Assembly: GCA_035630295.1 (NCBI GenBank)
Contig: DASQKY010000020.1
Coordinates: 1-64,000 of the forward strand
DNA length: 64,000 nucleotides
Direction of reading: 5' to 3'
Source: Acidimicrobiales bacterium
GTDB lineage: Bacteria; Actinomycetota; Acidimicrobiia; Acidimicrobiales; Iamiaceae
Shown: positions 50,185 through 59,166 of the stretch, piece by piece
Position numbering within the stretch: the stretch's first letter is position 1
Layout: each line of letters starts with the position of its first letter
The notes under the pieces: model-generated
Told to the model about the DNA's origin: nothing
The model's database searches: none
What the model saw: the letters and a program-made list of their open reading frames with translations, nothing else
Made by a program: the position numbers and the translations under genes

Positions 50185-51131
50185 CCATACGGCCCGACGC
50201 CCGCATCTTCGTGGCCGGGCACCGTGGCCTGGTCGGCTCGGCCGTGGTCCGGCGCCTGCGGAGCGAGGGCTACACCAACCTGCTCCTCGCCGGTCGTGAC
50301 CAGCTCGACCTCCGGGACCAGGCCGCCGTCAACTACTGGTTCCGGGCCAACCGCCCCGAGTACGTGTTCCTGGTGGCCGGCACGGTCGGCGGGATCCTGG
50401 CCAACTCCACCCGGCCCGCCGAGTTCCTCTACGACAACATGATGATCCACGCCACGGTGGTGGAGGCCTCGCACCGCTTCGGTGTCGCCAAGCTGCTCTA
50501 CCTCGGGAGCTCGTGCATCTACCCGAGGCTGTCGAGCCAGCCCATCACCGAGGACCAGCTCCTCAGCGGCCCGCTGGAGCCGACCAACGAGGCCTACGCC
50601 TTGGCCAAGATCGCGGGGATCAAGCTGTGCGACTCGTACCGGGCCCAGTACGGCTGCAACTTCGTCTCCGCCATGCCGACCAACCTCTACGGGCCGTACG
50701 ACAACTTCGACCTGGCCTCCAGCCACGTCCTCCCGGCCCTGATTCGCAAGTTCCACGACGCGCGGGCGACCGGGGCCCAGGAGGTCGAGGTGTGGGGCTC
50801 GGGCATCCCCAAGCGTGAGTTCCTGCACGTGGACGACCTGGCCGACGCCTGCCTCTTCCTCCTGGAGCGCTACGAGGAGCCGGGCCCGATCAACGTGGGC
50901 ACCGGGGAGGACCTCAGCATCCGCGAGTTGGCGGAGATGGTCCGCGACATCGTCCACCCAGGGGCGGTGTTGGTGTTCGACCCCACCAAGCCCGACGGCA
51001 CGCCGCGGAAGGTCCTGGACGTGAGCCGGCTGGACGCGCTCGGGTGGCGCGCCTCCGTCGGTCTGCGCGAGGGCATCGAGAGCACCTACCGGTGGTTCCT
51101 CGAGAGCAAGGTTCACGCGCCCGCGTCCTGA
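50181..51131 (+). CDS. fcl: GDP-L-fucose synthase (GDP-4-keto-6-deoxymannose epimerase/reductase)
   Basis: This 316-aa protein is an extended SDR of the GMER type. Marks are FVAGHRGLVGSAVVRRL, VFLVAGTVGGILANSTRPAEF, LYLGSSCIYPRLSSQPI, the catalytic Tyr and Lys in NEAYALAKIAG, and MPTNLYGPYDNFDLASSHVLP. It makes the final NADPH-dependent step from GDP-4-keto-6-deoxy-mannose to GDP-fucose. The mannose 4,6-dehydratase partner (gmd) is not in the window. Two adjacent GTG codons (50178, 50181) are possible. 50181 is preferred because of the GTGA overlap with a leader frame. Confidence 0.93.
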   Translation: MTIRPDARIFVAGHRGLVGSAVVRRLRSEGYTNLLLAGRDQLDLRDQAAVNYWFRANRPEYVFLVAGTVGGILANSTRPAEFLYDNMMIHATVVEASHRFGVAKLLYLGSSCIYPRLSSQPITEDQLLSGPLEPTNEAYALAKIAGIKLCDSYRAQYGCNFVSAMPTNLYGPYDNFDLASSHVLPALIRKFHDARATGAQEVEVWGSGIPKREFLHVDDLADACLFLLERYEEPGPINVGTGEDLSIRELAEMVRDIVHPGAVLVFDPTKPDGTPRKVLDVSRLDALGWRASVGLREGIESTYRWFLESKVHAPAS

Positions 51132-51171
51132 GCCGTGCCCTGGTGAGGGCTCGGCCGTCGCGGGCGGGAGG

Positions 51172-51906
51172 CTAGGGCGAGTCGGGGCCACCTGGCCCCG
51201 ACGGGTCGTGGCCCACGGTGGCTTCGATGAAGAAGCTCTCGGGCCGCGTCTCGACGGCGGCGAGGTCGGGGAGCTCGCCGTCGCGGTACTGGCGCCGGGT
51301 GCAGGCCACGAAGCCCACGTCCTCCAGCATCTCGCGCACCAGCGGGTAGGTCGGCTGCCAGCGGTGGTAGGCCCCCGAGACCAGGTGGGACAGGCGCGTG
51401 CGCGGAGGCTGGGCTGCCGGCGCTGCGGCCAGGGCCTCGTTGTAGCGACGGGCCGCCTCGGCTGAGCCGTCCTCGACCAGGGCCCGGGCGATCTGCTCCC
51501 CGTCCGGCAGGGCGAGCCGGATCCGGCCGCCGGGACGCAGCACCCGCCGGCACTCGGCGAGGAGGCCCTCGGCTACGTCGAGGTACATGTGCTCGAGCGT
51601 GTGGGAGGAGTAGACGGCCTCGACGGTGCCGTCCTCGTAGGGCAGCCCCCGGCGGGCGTCCCAGTAGCGGATCCCCTTCGACCACGCCGCCATGTGGCCG
51701 GCGTCGATCAGGCCCACCTTGCGCAGCGCGGCCTTGGCCAGGGGGAGGCGGTCCAAGAGGATGTTCGGCGAGCGGTCCAGGTTGTGCCACCCCGGCACGG
51801 CGTCGGGGCCGCTCCCGAGGTTCAGGCGGATGGGCTCTCGGCCCGCCGGGCTGCGGGGCGGTGCCGAGCTGGCCGACGGGCTGGGGAGGTGGAGGGAGCG
51901 ACGCAT
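51172..51906 (-). CDS. SAM-dependent methyltransferase of the glycan locus
   Basis: This 244-aa class I methyltransferase has motif I as PIRLNLGSGPDAVPGWHNLD, the post-motif EAVYSSHTLEHM and motif ECRRVLRPGGRIRLALPD. It resembles predicted methyltransferases found among glycosyltransferase genes (the sugar-methylation type with a WHNLD block). The substrate is unknown. The first 24 residues (Ser/Pro-rich) may be a leader or a misplaced start. It converges on fcl across a hairpin. Confidence 0.84.
   Translation of the reverse strand: MRRSLHLPSPSASSAPPRSPAGREPIRLNLGSGPDAVPGWHNLDRSPNILLDRLPLAKAALRKVGLIDAGHMAAWSKGIRYWDARRGLPYEDGTVEAVYSSHTLEHMYLDVAEGLLAECRRVLRPGGRIRLALPDGEQIARALVEDGSAEAARRYNEALAAAPAAQPPRTRLSHLVSGAYHRWQPTYPLVREMLEDVGFVACTRRQYRDGELPDLAAVETRPESFFIEATVGHDPSGPGGPDSP
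51181..51202. terminator. Hairpin at the 3' end of the methyltransferase gene
   Basis: GTCGGGGCC and GGCCCCGAC pair over 9 bp with an ACCT loop, between the fcl stop and the methyltransferase stop region. Likely bidirectional. Confidence 0.5.
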
Positions 51907-52125
51907 CAGCAACCAGGGGGAGGGGACGGTGGACGAGACGTGGTCCGGCGGCCGAGGGTGTCGGCGATACTGTCTGCCAGGCGCCGGCCCGGCCGGGAGG
52001 GACGCACGCTCTCGGACAGCTTTCTACGCCATCAGCCCGCGCCTCTGCCCATCACCCGACGGCGCCACGGTCGACCCTTGATCCCACACGCCATCTCCGC
52101 AGCGGTCCGTCGGTCTCTCGGGCGG

Positions 52126-53430
52126 GTGGCCTCCGCCCGCCGGAGGTACCGGTCGGCAGCCGGCCGGGTGTCGTGGTCGATCCTCGACCAGATGGTCTCG
52201 AACGGCACCAACGCGGCAGCCACGGTGCTGGCCGCCCGGGAGCTCACCCCGGTGGGGTTCGGCGCCTTTGCGGCCACGGTGGTGTCCTTCACCATCACCG
52301 TCGGAGGAGCGCGGGCCCTCGCCCTCGAAGCCGCCCTGGTCCGGGGCCAGGAGTCGGGTCGTCGCCTGATGGCCGACCTGTCCAGCGCGGTCACCGCCTT
52401 CGTGCCCGTGCCCGTGGTGGTCCTGCTCGGAGCCGGGGCGCTGGTCGGCGGGTCGGTCGGCGCCTGCCTGGTGGCGTTCGCGGCGTGCCTCCCCGGCCTC
52501 GTCCTGCAGGACGCCTGGCGGTACGCCAGCTTCACCGGACGACGTCCCCGAGCCGCCTTCGCCTCCGACGTGGCCTGGTTGGTCGGCATGGTGGCCAGCT
52601 TCGGCGCGCTGACCGCGGTCAGGGGCGAGATCCGGCCGGAGTGGACCGTCCTGGCCTGGGCCGGGCCCGGGGCGGTGCTGGGGATGGGCACGGTAGCTGT
52701 CCAGCGCCTCCGCCTCAGCGCCCGCGTCGGCGTGTGGTGGATCCGGGCCAACCTGGACCTGGGGGGGCGTTACCTGGTCGACTTCATCGGGACGTTGGGA
52801 ATCGCCCAGGTGGCCCTGTACGCCCTGGTCCTGATCTCCGGGATCGCCGCCCTGGGGGGGGTCCGGGCCGGCTACGCCCTCTTCGGGCCCTTGCAGGTGC
52901 TGTACGTGAGCGTCATGGTCACCCTGGTCCCCGACGGGCGACGGCTGGCCCTCCGCTCGTCCCGCCGGCTGGTGGAGGTCCTGGTGGTGACGTCGGTGAT
53001 CCTGTTGCTGGTGACGGTGGCCATCGGTGTCGTGCTCTCCCTCCGGGCCTTCGATCCGGTGGGCGAGCTGCTGTTCGGCGCCACCTGGCCGAGCGCCCGG
53101 GACCTGGTGGTGCCGGTCTGCGCCCAGACCTGCGCTGGCGCGGTGCTGGCCGGGCCGACCATGGGCCTTCGTGCATTGGAGGAGGCCGCCGTGCTCCTGC
53201 GCATCCGGCTCTACTCGGCCGCGCCTACCCTCGTCCTCGCCTGCCTGGGGGCCGTCCTGGGCGAGGCCCCCGGCATGGTCTACGGCCTGACCGTTGGGTC
53301 GGCGGGCTCCGCGGCGTGGCACTGGGTGGCCCTGAGGTCCGCCCTCGCCCGGCCCACCGTCCCGGTGGCAGCCGAGGGTCCGCTCGGCCCGCCGGTGGTT
53401 CGACGGCGCGGGGCGCGGGTGCGACACTGA
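52126..53430 (+). CDS. Wzx-type oligosaccharide flippase
   Basis: About 434 aa from GTG 52126; TTG at 52078 would add 16 residues. The N-terminus is basic (VASARRRYRSAAGRVSW). Twelve or so hydrophobic segments follow in MATE/polysaccharide-transporter spacing, beginning with NAAATVLAARELTPVGFGAF, a segment typical of Wzx flippases. It would flip lipid-linked repeat units across the membrane. It is followed directly by the gene at 53472 and is part of the second half of the exopolysaccharide locus. The window also has a flippase domain in the triple fusion at 32312. Confidence 0.84.
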   Translation: MASARRRYRSAAGRVSWSILDQMVSNGTNAAATVLAARELTPVGFGAFAATVVSFTITVGGARALALEAALVRGQESGRRLMADLSSAVTAFVPVPVVVLLGAGALVGGSVGACLVAFAACLPGLVLQDAWRYASFTGRRPRAAFASDVAWLVGMVASFGALTAVRGEIRPEWTVLAWAGPGAVLGMGTVAVQRLRLSARVGVWWIRANLDLGGRYLVDFIGTLGIAQVALYALVLISGIAALGGVRAGYALFGPLQVLYVSVMVTLVPDGRRLALRSSRRLVEVLVVTSVILLLVTVAIGVVLSLRAFDPVGELLFGATWPSARDLVVPVCAQTCAGAVLAGPTMGLRALEEAAVLLRIRLYSAAPTLVLACLGAVLGEAPGMVYGLTVGSAGSAAWHWVALRSALARPTVPVAAEGPLGPPVVRRRGARVRH

Positions 53431-53471
53431 TGGCGGTGAGAGGAAGGACCGCCTCGACGAAGGACCGGCGC

Positions 53472-54368
53472 ATGCCAGACGCGAGCCCCAAGAACCCAGG
53501 GCGGCCCTCCACCGCGACCCGGTTCCGGCGCCTGGCCCGCAACTCCCTCCCCGCCGAGGTGCGCCACACGTTGGCTCCGGCCGTCCGCAGGGTCGAGGAC
53601 CTCGTCGGTCGGGCCGCCTCGGCGAACGGCGAGGAGCGCATCATCCGCGAGCTCCTGGCCGACCGCTCGGTGGTGCCCTTCTGCGTCGACATCGCGGCCA
53701 GTGACGGGCGCACCGGGTCGAACTCCCTGGCGCTCTACGCCCGGGGCTGGGCCGGGCTCTCGGTGGAGATGGACGGGCGGCTGTTCCGATCGCTGGCGGC
53801 CCGGAACGCCGGGTTCGACAGCTGTCGCCTCTTCCGAGGGCGGGTGACGCCCGAGAACGTGGTGAGCCTGTTCCGCGCCGCACAGGTGCCGATTGATCTC
53901 GGCTTCCTGAACCTCGACATCGACAGCTACGACTTCTTCGTCCTGGAGCAGATCCTGTCCGAGTACCGCCCGTCCCTCATCTGCGCGGAGATCAACGAGA
54001 AGGTCCCCCCACCGATTCGCTTCACCGTGCAGTACCGCGACGACCACCAATGGGACGGCTCCCACTGCTACGGCCAGTCCATCTCCCAACTGGAGATCCT
54101 GGTCGAGCGGCACGGGTACGCCATCGTGGCGCTCGAGTACAACAACGCCATGCTGATGCCCCGCGAGGTCGCGCCGAAGTCCCTCTCGGCCGAGGAGGCC
54201 TACCGGGAGGGCTACCTCCGCCGCCCCGATCGGCTGGAGCGCTTTCCGTGGAACGCGGATGTCGAGGACGTCCTCGCCCTGCTGCCGGTGCCCGCCGCTG
54301 TCCGTCTGGAGGAGGTCTTCGCCGGTCACGGCTCCTACAGCCTGACCGTGGGCCCGGGCGATCATTGA
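53472..54368 (+). CDS. FkbM-like methyltransferase-fold protein
   Basis: This 298-aa protein starts at ATG 53472, preceded by GAAGGA with 7-nt spacing (ATG 53430, overlapping the flippase stop, would add 14 residues). The core resembles FkbM-type Rossmann methyltransferases: FCVDIAASDGRTGSNSLALY (motif I region), GLSVEMDG, then LGFLNLDIDSYDFFVLEQIL and SLICAEIN, which fit the conserved strand-helix pattern. Motif I is DIAASDG rather than the usual DVGAN-G, so cofactor binding could differ. Substrate unknown; context suggests sugar or glycan methylation. Confidence 0.7.
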   Translation: MPDASPKNPGRPSTATRFRRLARNSLPAEVRHTLAPAVRRVEDLVGRAASANGEERIIRELLADRSVVPFCVDIAASDGRTGSNSLALYARGWAGLSVEMDGRLFRSLAARNAGFDSCRLFRGRVTPENVVSLFRAAQVPIDLGFLNLDIDSYDFFVLEQILSEYRPSLICAEINEKVPPPIRFTVQYRDDHQWDGSHCYGQSISQLEILVERHGYAIVALEYNNAMLMPREVAPKSLSAEEAYREGYLRRPDRLERFPWNADVEDVLALLPVPAAVRLEEVFAGHGSYSLTVGPGDH

Positions 54369-54387
54369 CCGAGCTCGAGGACCCCTC

Positions 54388-55461
54388 GTGAAGCTGGCGT
54401 TCCTCTGGCCGCAGATGTCCGGCTACGTCGATGCCTGCCTCCGGGCCACGGCAGACCTGGGCCACCACCTCTACCTCGCCCACCGGGCCGCGGGGCCCGA
54501 GGCGCCGTTCCGGGACGAGCGGTTCGGGTGGATCGAGCGCCGACACTGTTACGCCGGGGAGGCTGATCCCCAGCGCCTCCTCGGTGACCTGGAGGACTTC
54601 GGTCCCGACGCCATCCTCGCAGTCTCGTGGCACCGCCCCGCCTTCCGGGCCGTCCTGCGCCGGTGGCGGGGACGTGCCCTGCGGGTCCTCTTCATGGACA
54701 ACCCGTGGAGGGGCACGCCGAAGCAGTGGGCCGGGCGGCTGGTGGCCCGGTCCCACGTGCTGCCGTACTACGACGCCGCCTTCCTGCCGGGTGAGCGCCA
54801 GGCCGTCTTCGCCCGGATGCTCGGGTTCGACGACGACGCCATCTGGCAGGGCGCCTACGTCGCCGACAACGCCGCCTTCGACACCGGTCCCCGGTCGGCA
54901 CCACCGGCACGGCCCTCCTTCCTCCTCTGCGCCCGCCTGGTCCCCGAGAAGGGCGTCGAGGACCTGGCCGAGGCGTGGGCCACGGCGACGGCGGACGGCG
55001 CGGTGGAGGGCTGGCGCCTCCAGGTCGCCGGGGTGGGGCCCCTGGCCGAGCGGATGGCCGACCTCGCCGACGTCGAGATGCTCGGCTTCGTCCAGCCGGA
55101 CGAGCTGCCGGCCATCCACGCCGCTGCGGGAGCGCTCGTCCTGCCCAGCAGGGTCGAGCACTGGGGCGTGGCCGTCAACGAGGCGTGCGCGGCCGGGCTC
55201 CCCATCATCGCCACCACCGCGGTCGGCGCCACCACGGGGCTACTGCGCGAGGGGATCAACGGGTGGGTGGTGCCCCCCCGCCGCCCCGACCTGCTGGCCG
55301 GCCGCCTGGCCGACACGGCCCGGCTCCCTGCGGCCGACTGGGCCCGGATGTCCGACCGGTCACGGGCGCTGTCCACCAGCTACACGCCCGAGGGCTGGGC
55401 CCGCTACTTCACCGCTCAGTGCACCCGGGCCCTCGGGGCCCAGGGGTCGGTCACGGCATGA
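54388..55461 (+). CDS. Family 4-type glycosyltransferase (GT-B)
   Basis: This 357-aa protein has a GTG start. The C-terminal half carries the nucleotide-sugar-binding pattern: FLLCARLVPEKGVEDLAEAW, LGFVQPDELPAIHAAAGALV and then PSRVEHWGVAVNEACAAGLP, the E-x7-E-type motif of GT4. The N-terminal half is an acceptor domain starting KLAFLWPQMSGYVDACL. The donor and acceptor are not determinable. Its stop overlaps the next ATG by 4 nt. Confidence 0.86.
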   Translation: MKLAFLWPQMSGYVDACLRATADLGHHLYLAHRAAGPEAPFRDERFGWIERRHCYAGEADPQRLLGDLEDFGPDAILAVSWHRPAFRAVLRRWRGRALRVLFMDNPWRGTPKQWAGRLVARSHVLPYYDAAFLPGERQAVFARMLGFDDDAIWQGAYVADNAAFDTGPRSAPPARPSFLLCARLVPEKGVEDLAEAWATATADGAVEGWRLQVAGVGPLAERMADLADVEMLGFVQPDELPAIHAAAGALVLPSRVEHWGVAVNEACAAGLPIIATTAVGATTGLLREGINGWVVPPRRPDLLAGRLADTARLPAADWARMSDRSRALSTSYTPEGWARYFTAQCTRALGAQGSVTA

Positions 55462-56612
55462 GGGTCGTGGTCGACGCTCTCGGCGTGCAGCGGGGTGGAG
55501 GCCTGCTCACCGCGGTCCGCTCGGTGGTCGGGACGTGGGCCGAGGTGGCTCCGGGCGACGAGCTGGTCCTGGTCGTCGACCGGGCCGTCAGGGGTGAGCT
55601 CCCGGCCGCGGGCCCGGGGCTCGAGGTGGTCCCCCTCGACCTCGGCTCTCGCCGGCAGGTCAACCGGCTGACCCGTGGGGCCTGGGCCCTCCGGGAGCTC
55701 AGTCGGGGGGCCGACGCCCTGCTGGCCACCCTGCCGGTGCTGCCGACCTTCGGCGTCCGCGCCCTGCCGACCGTCGTCCTCCTCTACGACATGCGCCACC
55801 GCGTCCGCCCGACGGACTTCCCGAGGGCGACGGTCCTCCAGCGGAGCGTCCTGTACCACCGGGCGGTGCGGCGCTCCGACGCCGTGCTCGCCATCTCCCA
55901 GCGGACCGCGGACGACCTCGACGCCCTGATCGCCCCCCACGCCCCGGTCACCGTGGCCCACCTGGGCGCCGACCACGTCGCCGCCGCGACGACAGGCGGC
56001 GCCCGGGCCCACGGCCTGGTGCACGGGCACTTCTCCAACAAGGGCGTCGACCTTGCCCTGCAGACCTGGGCCACCCTCGGGCAGCGGCACGCGGTGGACC
56101 TGCCCCTGCTGGTGGTGGGCGTCCCCCCGGAGGACCGGGGGCGGTGGGAGTCGATGGCCGGCGAGCTGGGCATCGGGGACCGGGTCCGGGTGGCGGGCTG
56201 GCTCGACGACGGAGCGCTGGCCTCGGTCGTCGACGACTCGGCCGTCCTCCTGTTCCCGTCGCGGCACGAGGGCTTCGGCCTGCCCGCTCTGGAGGCTATG
56301 CGCCGGCGGGTCCCCGTCGCCATCTCCCCCGACCCGGCCCTGGTGGAGGTGACGGGTGGGCACGCACCGGTGGCCTCGAGCTGGTCGGCCGAAGCCTTGG
56401 CCGAGGCCACCTGGCGGGCGATCCGGATGAGCGACGACGGGGTGGAGGCGGCGGCCCGCCACGCCGCTACCTTCACCTGGGCGTCGACGGTGACGACGAT
56501 CCGAGCCGTCATCGAGGCCGAGGTCGGTCGCCGCTCCGGTCGGGATGGCGGGTCCGGATCCGGGCCCCAGTCGGCGGGCGGCGCCACGGACCTAGGCTCG
56601 GCCCGATGGTGA
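55458..56612 (+). CDS. Family 4-type glycosyltransferase (GT-B)
   Basis: This 384-aa protein, ATG start inside a 4-nt overlap, follows the GT4 plan. It starts RVVVDALGVQRGGGLLTAV, has the acceptor-side VLLYDMRHRVRPTDFP and SDAVLAISQRTADDL. The donor side has LLFPSRHEGFGLPALEAM, the E-G-F-G-x-x-x-x-E signature. This type resembles mannosyl- and rhamnosyltransferases (WbaZ/MtfB-like). A Gly/Ser-rich tail of about 20 residues closes the protein. Confidence 0.9.
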   Translation: MRVVVDALGVQRGGGLLTAVRSVVGTWAEVAPGDELVLVVDRAVRGELPAAGPGLEVVPLDLGSRRQVNRLTRGAWALRELSRGADALLATLPVLPTFGVRALPTVVLLYDMRHRVRPTDFPRATVLQRSVLYHRAVRRSDAVLAISQRTADDLDALIAPHAPVTVAHLGADHVAAATTGGARAHGLVHGHFSNKGVDLALQTWATLGQRHAVDLPLLVVGVPPEDRGRWESMAGELGIGDRVRVAGWLDDGALASVVDDSAVLLFPSRHEGFGLPALEAMRRRVPVAISPDPALVEVTGGHAPVASSWSAEALAEATWRAIRMSDDGVEAAARHAATFTWASTVTTIRAVIEAEVGRRSGRDGGSGSGPQSAGGATDLGSARW

Positions 56613-56692
56613 GGGTGAAGGCCGCGATGACCGTCATCGGACCCTGACGGTTCGCCAGTGGGGCCGGAGGGCGAGCCACTAGGTTCCCTCTG

Positions 56693-57559
56693 GTGTCCTC
56701 CCTACGGTTGGCCGTCGAGGTCGTTCGTTGGATCTGGACCCACCCCTCCAACCGGGGCCGACGGGTTCGCCAGCTCTGCCAGGCCATGGCCTTCCAGGCT
56801 CGGGGCCGTCTCCTGCGGCGCCCCACCGTCGTCCCGGTCGGCCGGCGTTCGCGGTTGGTCGCCCATCTTCGGGAGCGCGGCTCCTCGCTCGTGGTGTACG
56901 CCAACCCGCACGACCACGCCGAGATCGGGTTGTGGGAACGGCTCCTCGGACCCGGGGATCTGTTCGTCGATGTCGGCGCGAACGTCGGCAGCTACTCGAT
57001 GTGGGCCGCCGAGTTGGGGGCCGAGGTCGTCGCCTTCGAGCCTGATGCCGGGGCCCGGGCCCGGCTCCGAGCGAACGCCCGATTGAACGGGTTCGACATC
57101 GACATCCGACCGCAGATCGTGTCGGCCACGGTGGGCCGGGCCCGGATGACCAGGGGCCTGGACGCCATGAACCACATCGCGGTCGGCGCTGGCGATGATG
57201 CCCAAGAGGCCACCACGCTCGACGTCGCGTTGGCCGGGCGGACCCACGTCCGGGGCGTCAAGGTCGACGTCGAGGGCTTCGAGCGTCTGGTGCTGGAGGG
57301 GGCCGAGGAGTTGCTGCGCGAGCACCGGATCGATGTCGTCCAGCTCGAGTGGAACCGGCTGTCGCTCGACCACATGGGCGAGCCGCGGGGGCGCGCCGGG
57401 GAGATCCTGACCGGCCACGGGTACCACCTCCTCCGGCCTGACGGGACGGCGGACTTTCGACGCCTCCAGGCCGACGTCTTCGCCGTGAGCCCGGCCTGCC
57501 TGGACGAGGTGCTCGCCCTCGTGGGCCGTGGGGTCTCCGCGGTCATCGCCGGGACGTGA
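56693..57559 (+). CDS. FkbM-family methyltransferase
   Basis: This 288-aa protein with a GTG start has motif I FVDVGANVGSYSMWAAELGA, EVVAFEPDAGARARLRANA, the KVDVEGFERLVLEGAEELL block and a C-terminal QLEWNRLSLDHMGEP segment, all typical of the FkbM family, which often O-methylates sugars. Codon use is less biased than in the surrounding genes (TTGGGG, TTCGAC, CGA), hinting at separate origin. Start spacing to the preceding gene is 80 bp. Confidence 0.88.
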   Translation: MSSLRLAVEVVRWIWTHPSNRGRRVRQLCQAMAFQARGRLLRRPTVVPVGRRSRLVAHLRERGSSLVVYANPHDHAEIGLWERLLGPGDLFVDVGANVGSYSMWAAELGAEVVAFEPDAGARARLRANARLNGFDIDIRPQIVSATVGRARMTRGLDAMNHIAVGAGDDAQEATTLDVALAGRTHVRGVKVDVEGFERLVLEGAEELLREHRIDVVQLEWNRLSLDHMGEPRGRAGEILTGHGYHLLRPDGTADFRRLQADVFAVSPACLDEVLALVGRGVSAVIAGT

Positions 57560-57724
57560 CCGACCCGCGTCGGTGGCGCCGAGAGGCCTCCCGCTCGTCG
57601 CCCCGGCTGGTCGTACGGCTCGGAGGTCGTCGACGCGCCTGATGGTACGGGGGTCGTCGGGGACGGTGGGGCGTTGCGGCGATGGCCGCTCTACGATCCG
57701 GGTTCCTCGTTCGAAGGAGCCCCG

Positions 57725-57814
57725 ATGACGAAGCTGGACACGCTTCGGTCGCGTGTGAAGCGAGCGGACCAGTCGTGCCGGGACGGGTTCGTCGCGACCC
57801 TGCGCCGGCGATGA
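57725..57814 (+). CDS. 29-codon leader frame coupled to the polymerase gene
   Basis: A GAAGGAG Shine-Dalgarno sequence lies 4 nt before ATG 57725. The frame encodes 29 basic residues (MTKLDTLRSRVKRADQSC and so on) and stops in an ATGA overlap with the polymerase start at 57811. It could be a control peptide, a real small protein or the remnant of a lost gene. Confidence 0.5.
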   Translation: MTKLDTLRSRVKRADQSCRDGFVATLRRR

Positions 57815-59106
57815 CGAGCATCTTCGTCTTGTTGGCAGTGCTGACGTCCGGCGTCTGGGTCGCGGTCGCCATAGCGAGGTACGGCCTTCAAACGGTCGCG
57901 TTCGCGGCAACGGGAGCCTCGGCCTTCTTCATGCCGATGATCTCCCTGCGGGTTGCCCCTTCCGTCTCGATCGGGGATGCCCTACTTCTCAGTGCGATTG
58001 GCCTGGCCTCGACCGCCGTCTTGATCCGACGCTACCCGTTGCACTTCCGACCGTTGAGAAGCGTCACTCGGGCCCTCGTCCTCGTCGTCGCCGGAGGTGT
58101 TCTCGGATCGCTGCTCCACGGAGGTGGCAGTGGCGAGCTCGTGAGCTTCGGTGCAGGAGTCGGATCGGTCATCGTATGCTTCGGTCTTCAAGATTTGGCC
58201 CCCGACCAGATCCGGCGTCTGTGCTGGGCCTTCGCTCTAGGCTCCACGACGAGCGGCTTGGTCGGCATCCTGCTGGGCTACTCGGTGCTGGGCAGTCGCT
58301 TGTACGGCTTGTCACATCACCCGAACCACCTGGCCATGGTCAACGTCCTGGCGCTAGGCATGACCCTCGGGCTGGTCTTGACGACGAGCCAGGGCCGCGC
58401 ACGATCCATCGGGCAATGCCTCGCGCTGTGCCACCTGGTCATCGTGTTCATGACCGGTTCCCGTGCCGGGGTCATCGGAGTCGTCGTCGTGGTCGGTGCG
58501 GCGACCATCGTGACTCGACGCAGGCATCTGGCGATCGCTCTCGGAGGAGGAGCGACCGCACTGTTCGTGGTGCTGGCCACGGGCGTCATCACGCTCACCG
58601 ACGCGAACGTTCTCAGCCGCTTGGCCGGAGGCGGCGGCGCCTCGGCTAGCGACGTCGAACGGGCCGATGCGCTCAGCTCGACGTGGGAGACGATCGGCGA
58701 CAGCCCGATCCTGGGAGCTGGTTTCTCGTCGGCTCGAGCCGGCCACTCGGTCCCCTTGCAACTCTGGCAGGTGGCCGGGATCTTCGGACTTATGGCCTTC
58801 GTGGTGCTGGTCGCCACGACGGTCCGAAGCTTGCGGCACCCTCACAGCGTGCTGAGCGTCGGCCTCTGGTCCGGGTACGCCGGGTACCTGGCCGCGTCCC
58901 TCGTGTCGAACCAGCTCTGGGATCGGTACGTCTGGCTGGCCCTCGCCCTCGCTTCACTTGCCGCAGCAGGAGGTGTCGGGCTTCCACTCGACTCGATCCG
59001 TCCCGGATCACGCTCGCTGCCCCGTGGCAACCTGCAGTCGTCCCGAGAGCACCGTGGAGGTCGGCACTCCGAGTTGGCCATCGAAGCCCGCGGGGGCCCT
59101 GTGTGA
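57811..59106 (+). CDS. O-antigen polymerase/ligase-like membrane protein (Wzy/WaaL)
   Basis: This 431-aa protein has about ten to twelve membrane helices. The central loop has YGLSHHPNHLAMVNVLALGM, an O-antigen ligase/polymerase motif. The outer loop near residues 270-320 has DSPILGAGFSSARAGHSVPL, characteristic of the large periplasmic loop. It would join or polymerise lipid-linked units. Codon use and base composition are noticeably lower in GC than the neighbours, so the gene may have been acquired separately. It lacks its own ribosome-binding site and appears to rely on coupling with the 29-codon leader frame. Confidence 0.84.
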   Translation: MTSIFVLLAVLTSGVWVAVAIARYGLQTVAFAATGASAFFMPMISLRVAPSVSIGDALLLSAIGLASTAVLIRRYPLHFRPLRSVTRALVLVVAGGVLGSLLHGGGSGELVSFGAGVGSVIVCFGLQDLAPDQIRRLCWAFALGSTTSGLVGILLGYSVLGSRLYGLSHHPNHLAMVNVLALGMTLGLVLTTSQGRARSIGQCLALCHLVIVFMTGSRAGVIGVVVVVGAATIVTRRRHLAIALGGGATALFVVLATGVITLTDANVLSRLAGGGGASASDVERADALSSTWETIGDSPILGAGFSSARAGHSVPLQLWQVAGIFGLMAFVVLVATTVRSLRHPHSVLSVGLWSGYAGYLAASLVSNQLWDRYVWLALALASLAAAGGVGLPLDSIRPGSRSLPRGNLQSSREHRGGRHSELAIEARGGPV

Positions 59107-59166
59107 GGCCCTACGGAGCTCCGACGATCGCCGCCGCGGGGCCACAGCTAGCAGGCGTGCGGTGGG

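Noticed and set aside
56606-56647. 13-codon frame MVRVKAAMTVIGP after the glycosyltransferase gene
   Set aside because: There is a gap of 45 nt to the next start, no coupling and no clear ribosome-binding site; it may only be a chance or remnant frame.
57692-57697. TACGAT as a -10 for the leader and polymerase gene
   Set aside because: The only -35-like TTGCGG upstream is 12 nt away, which is too close for a standard promoter.
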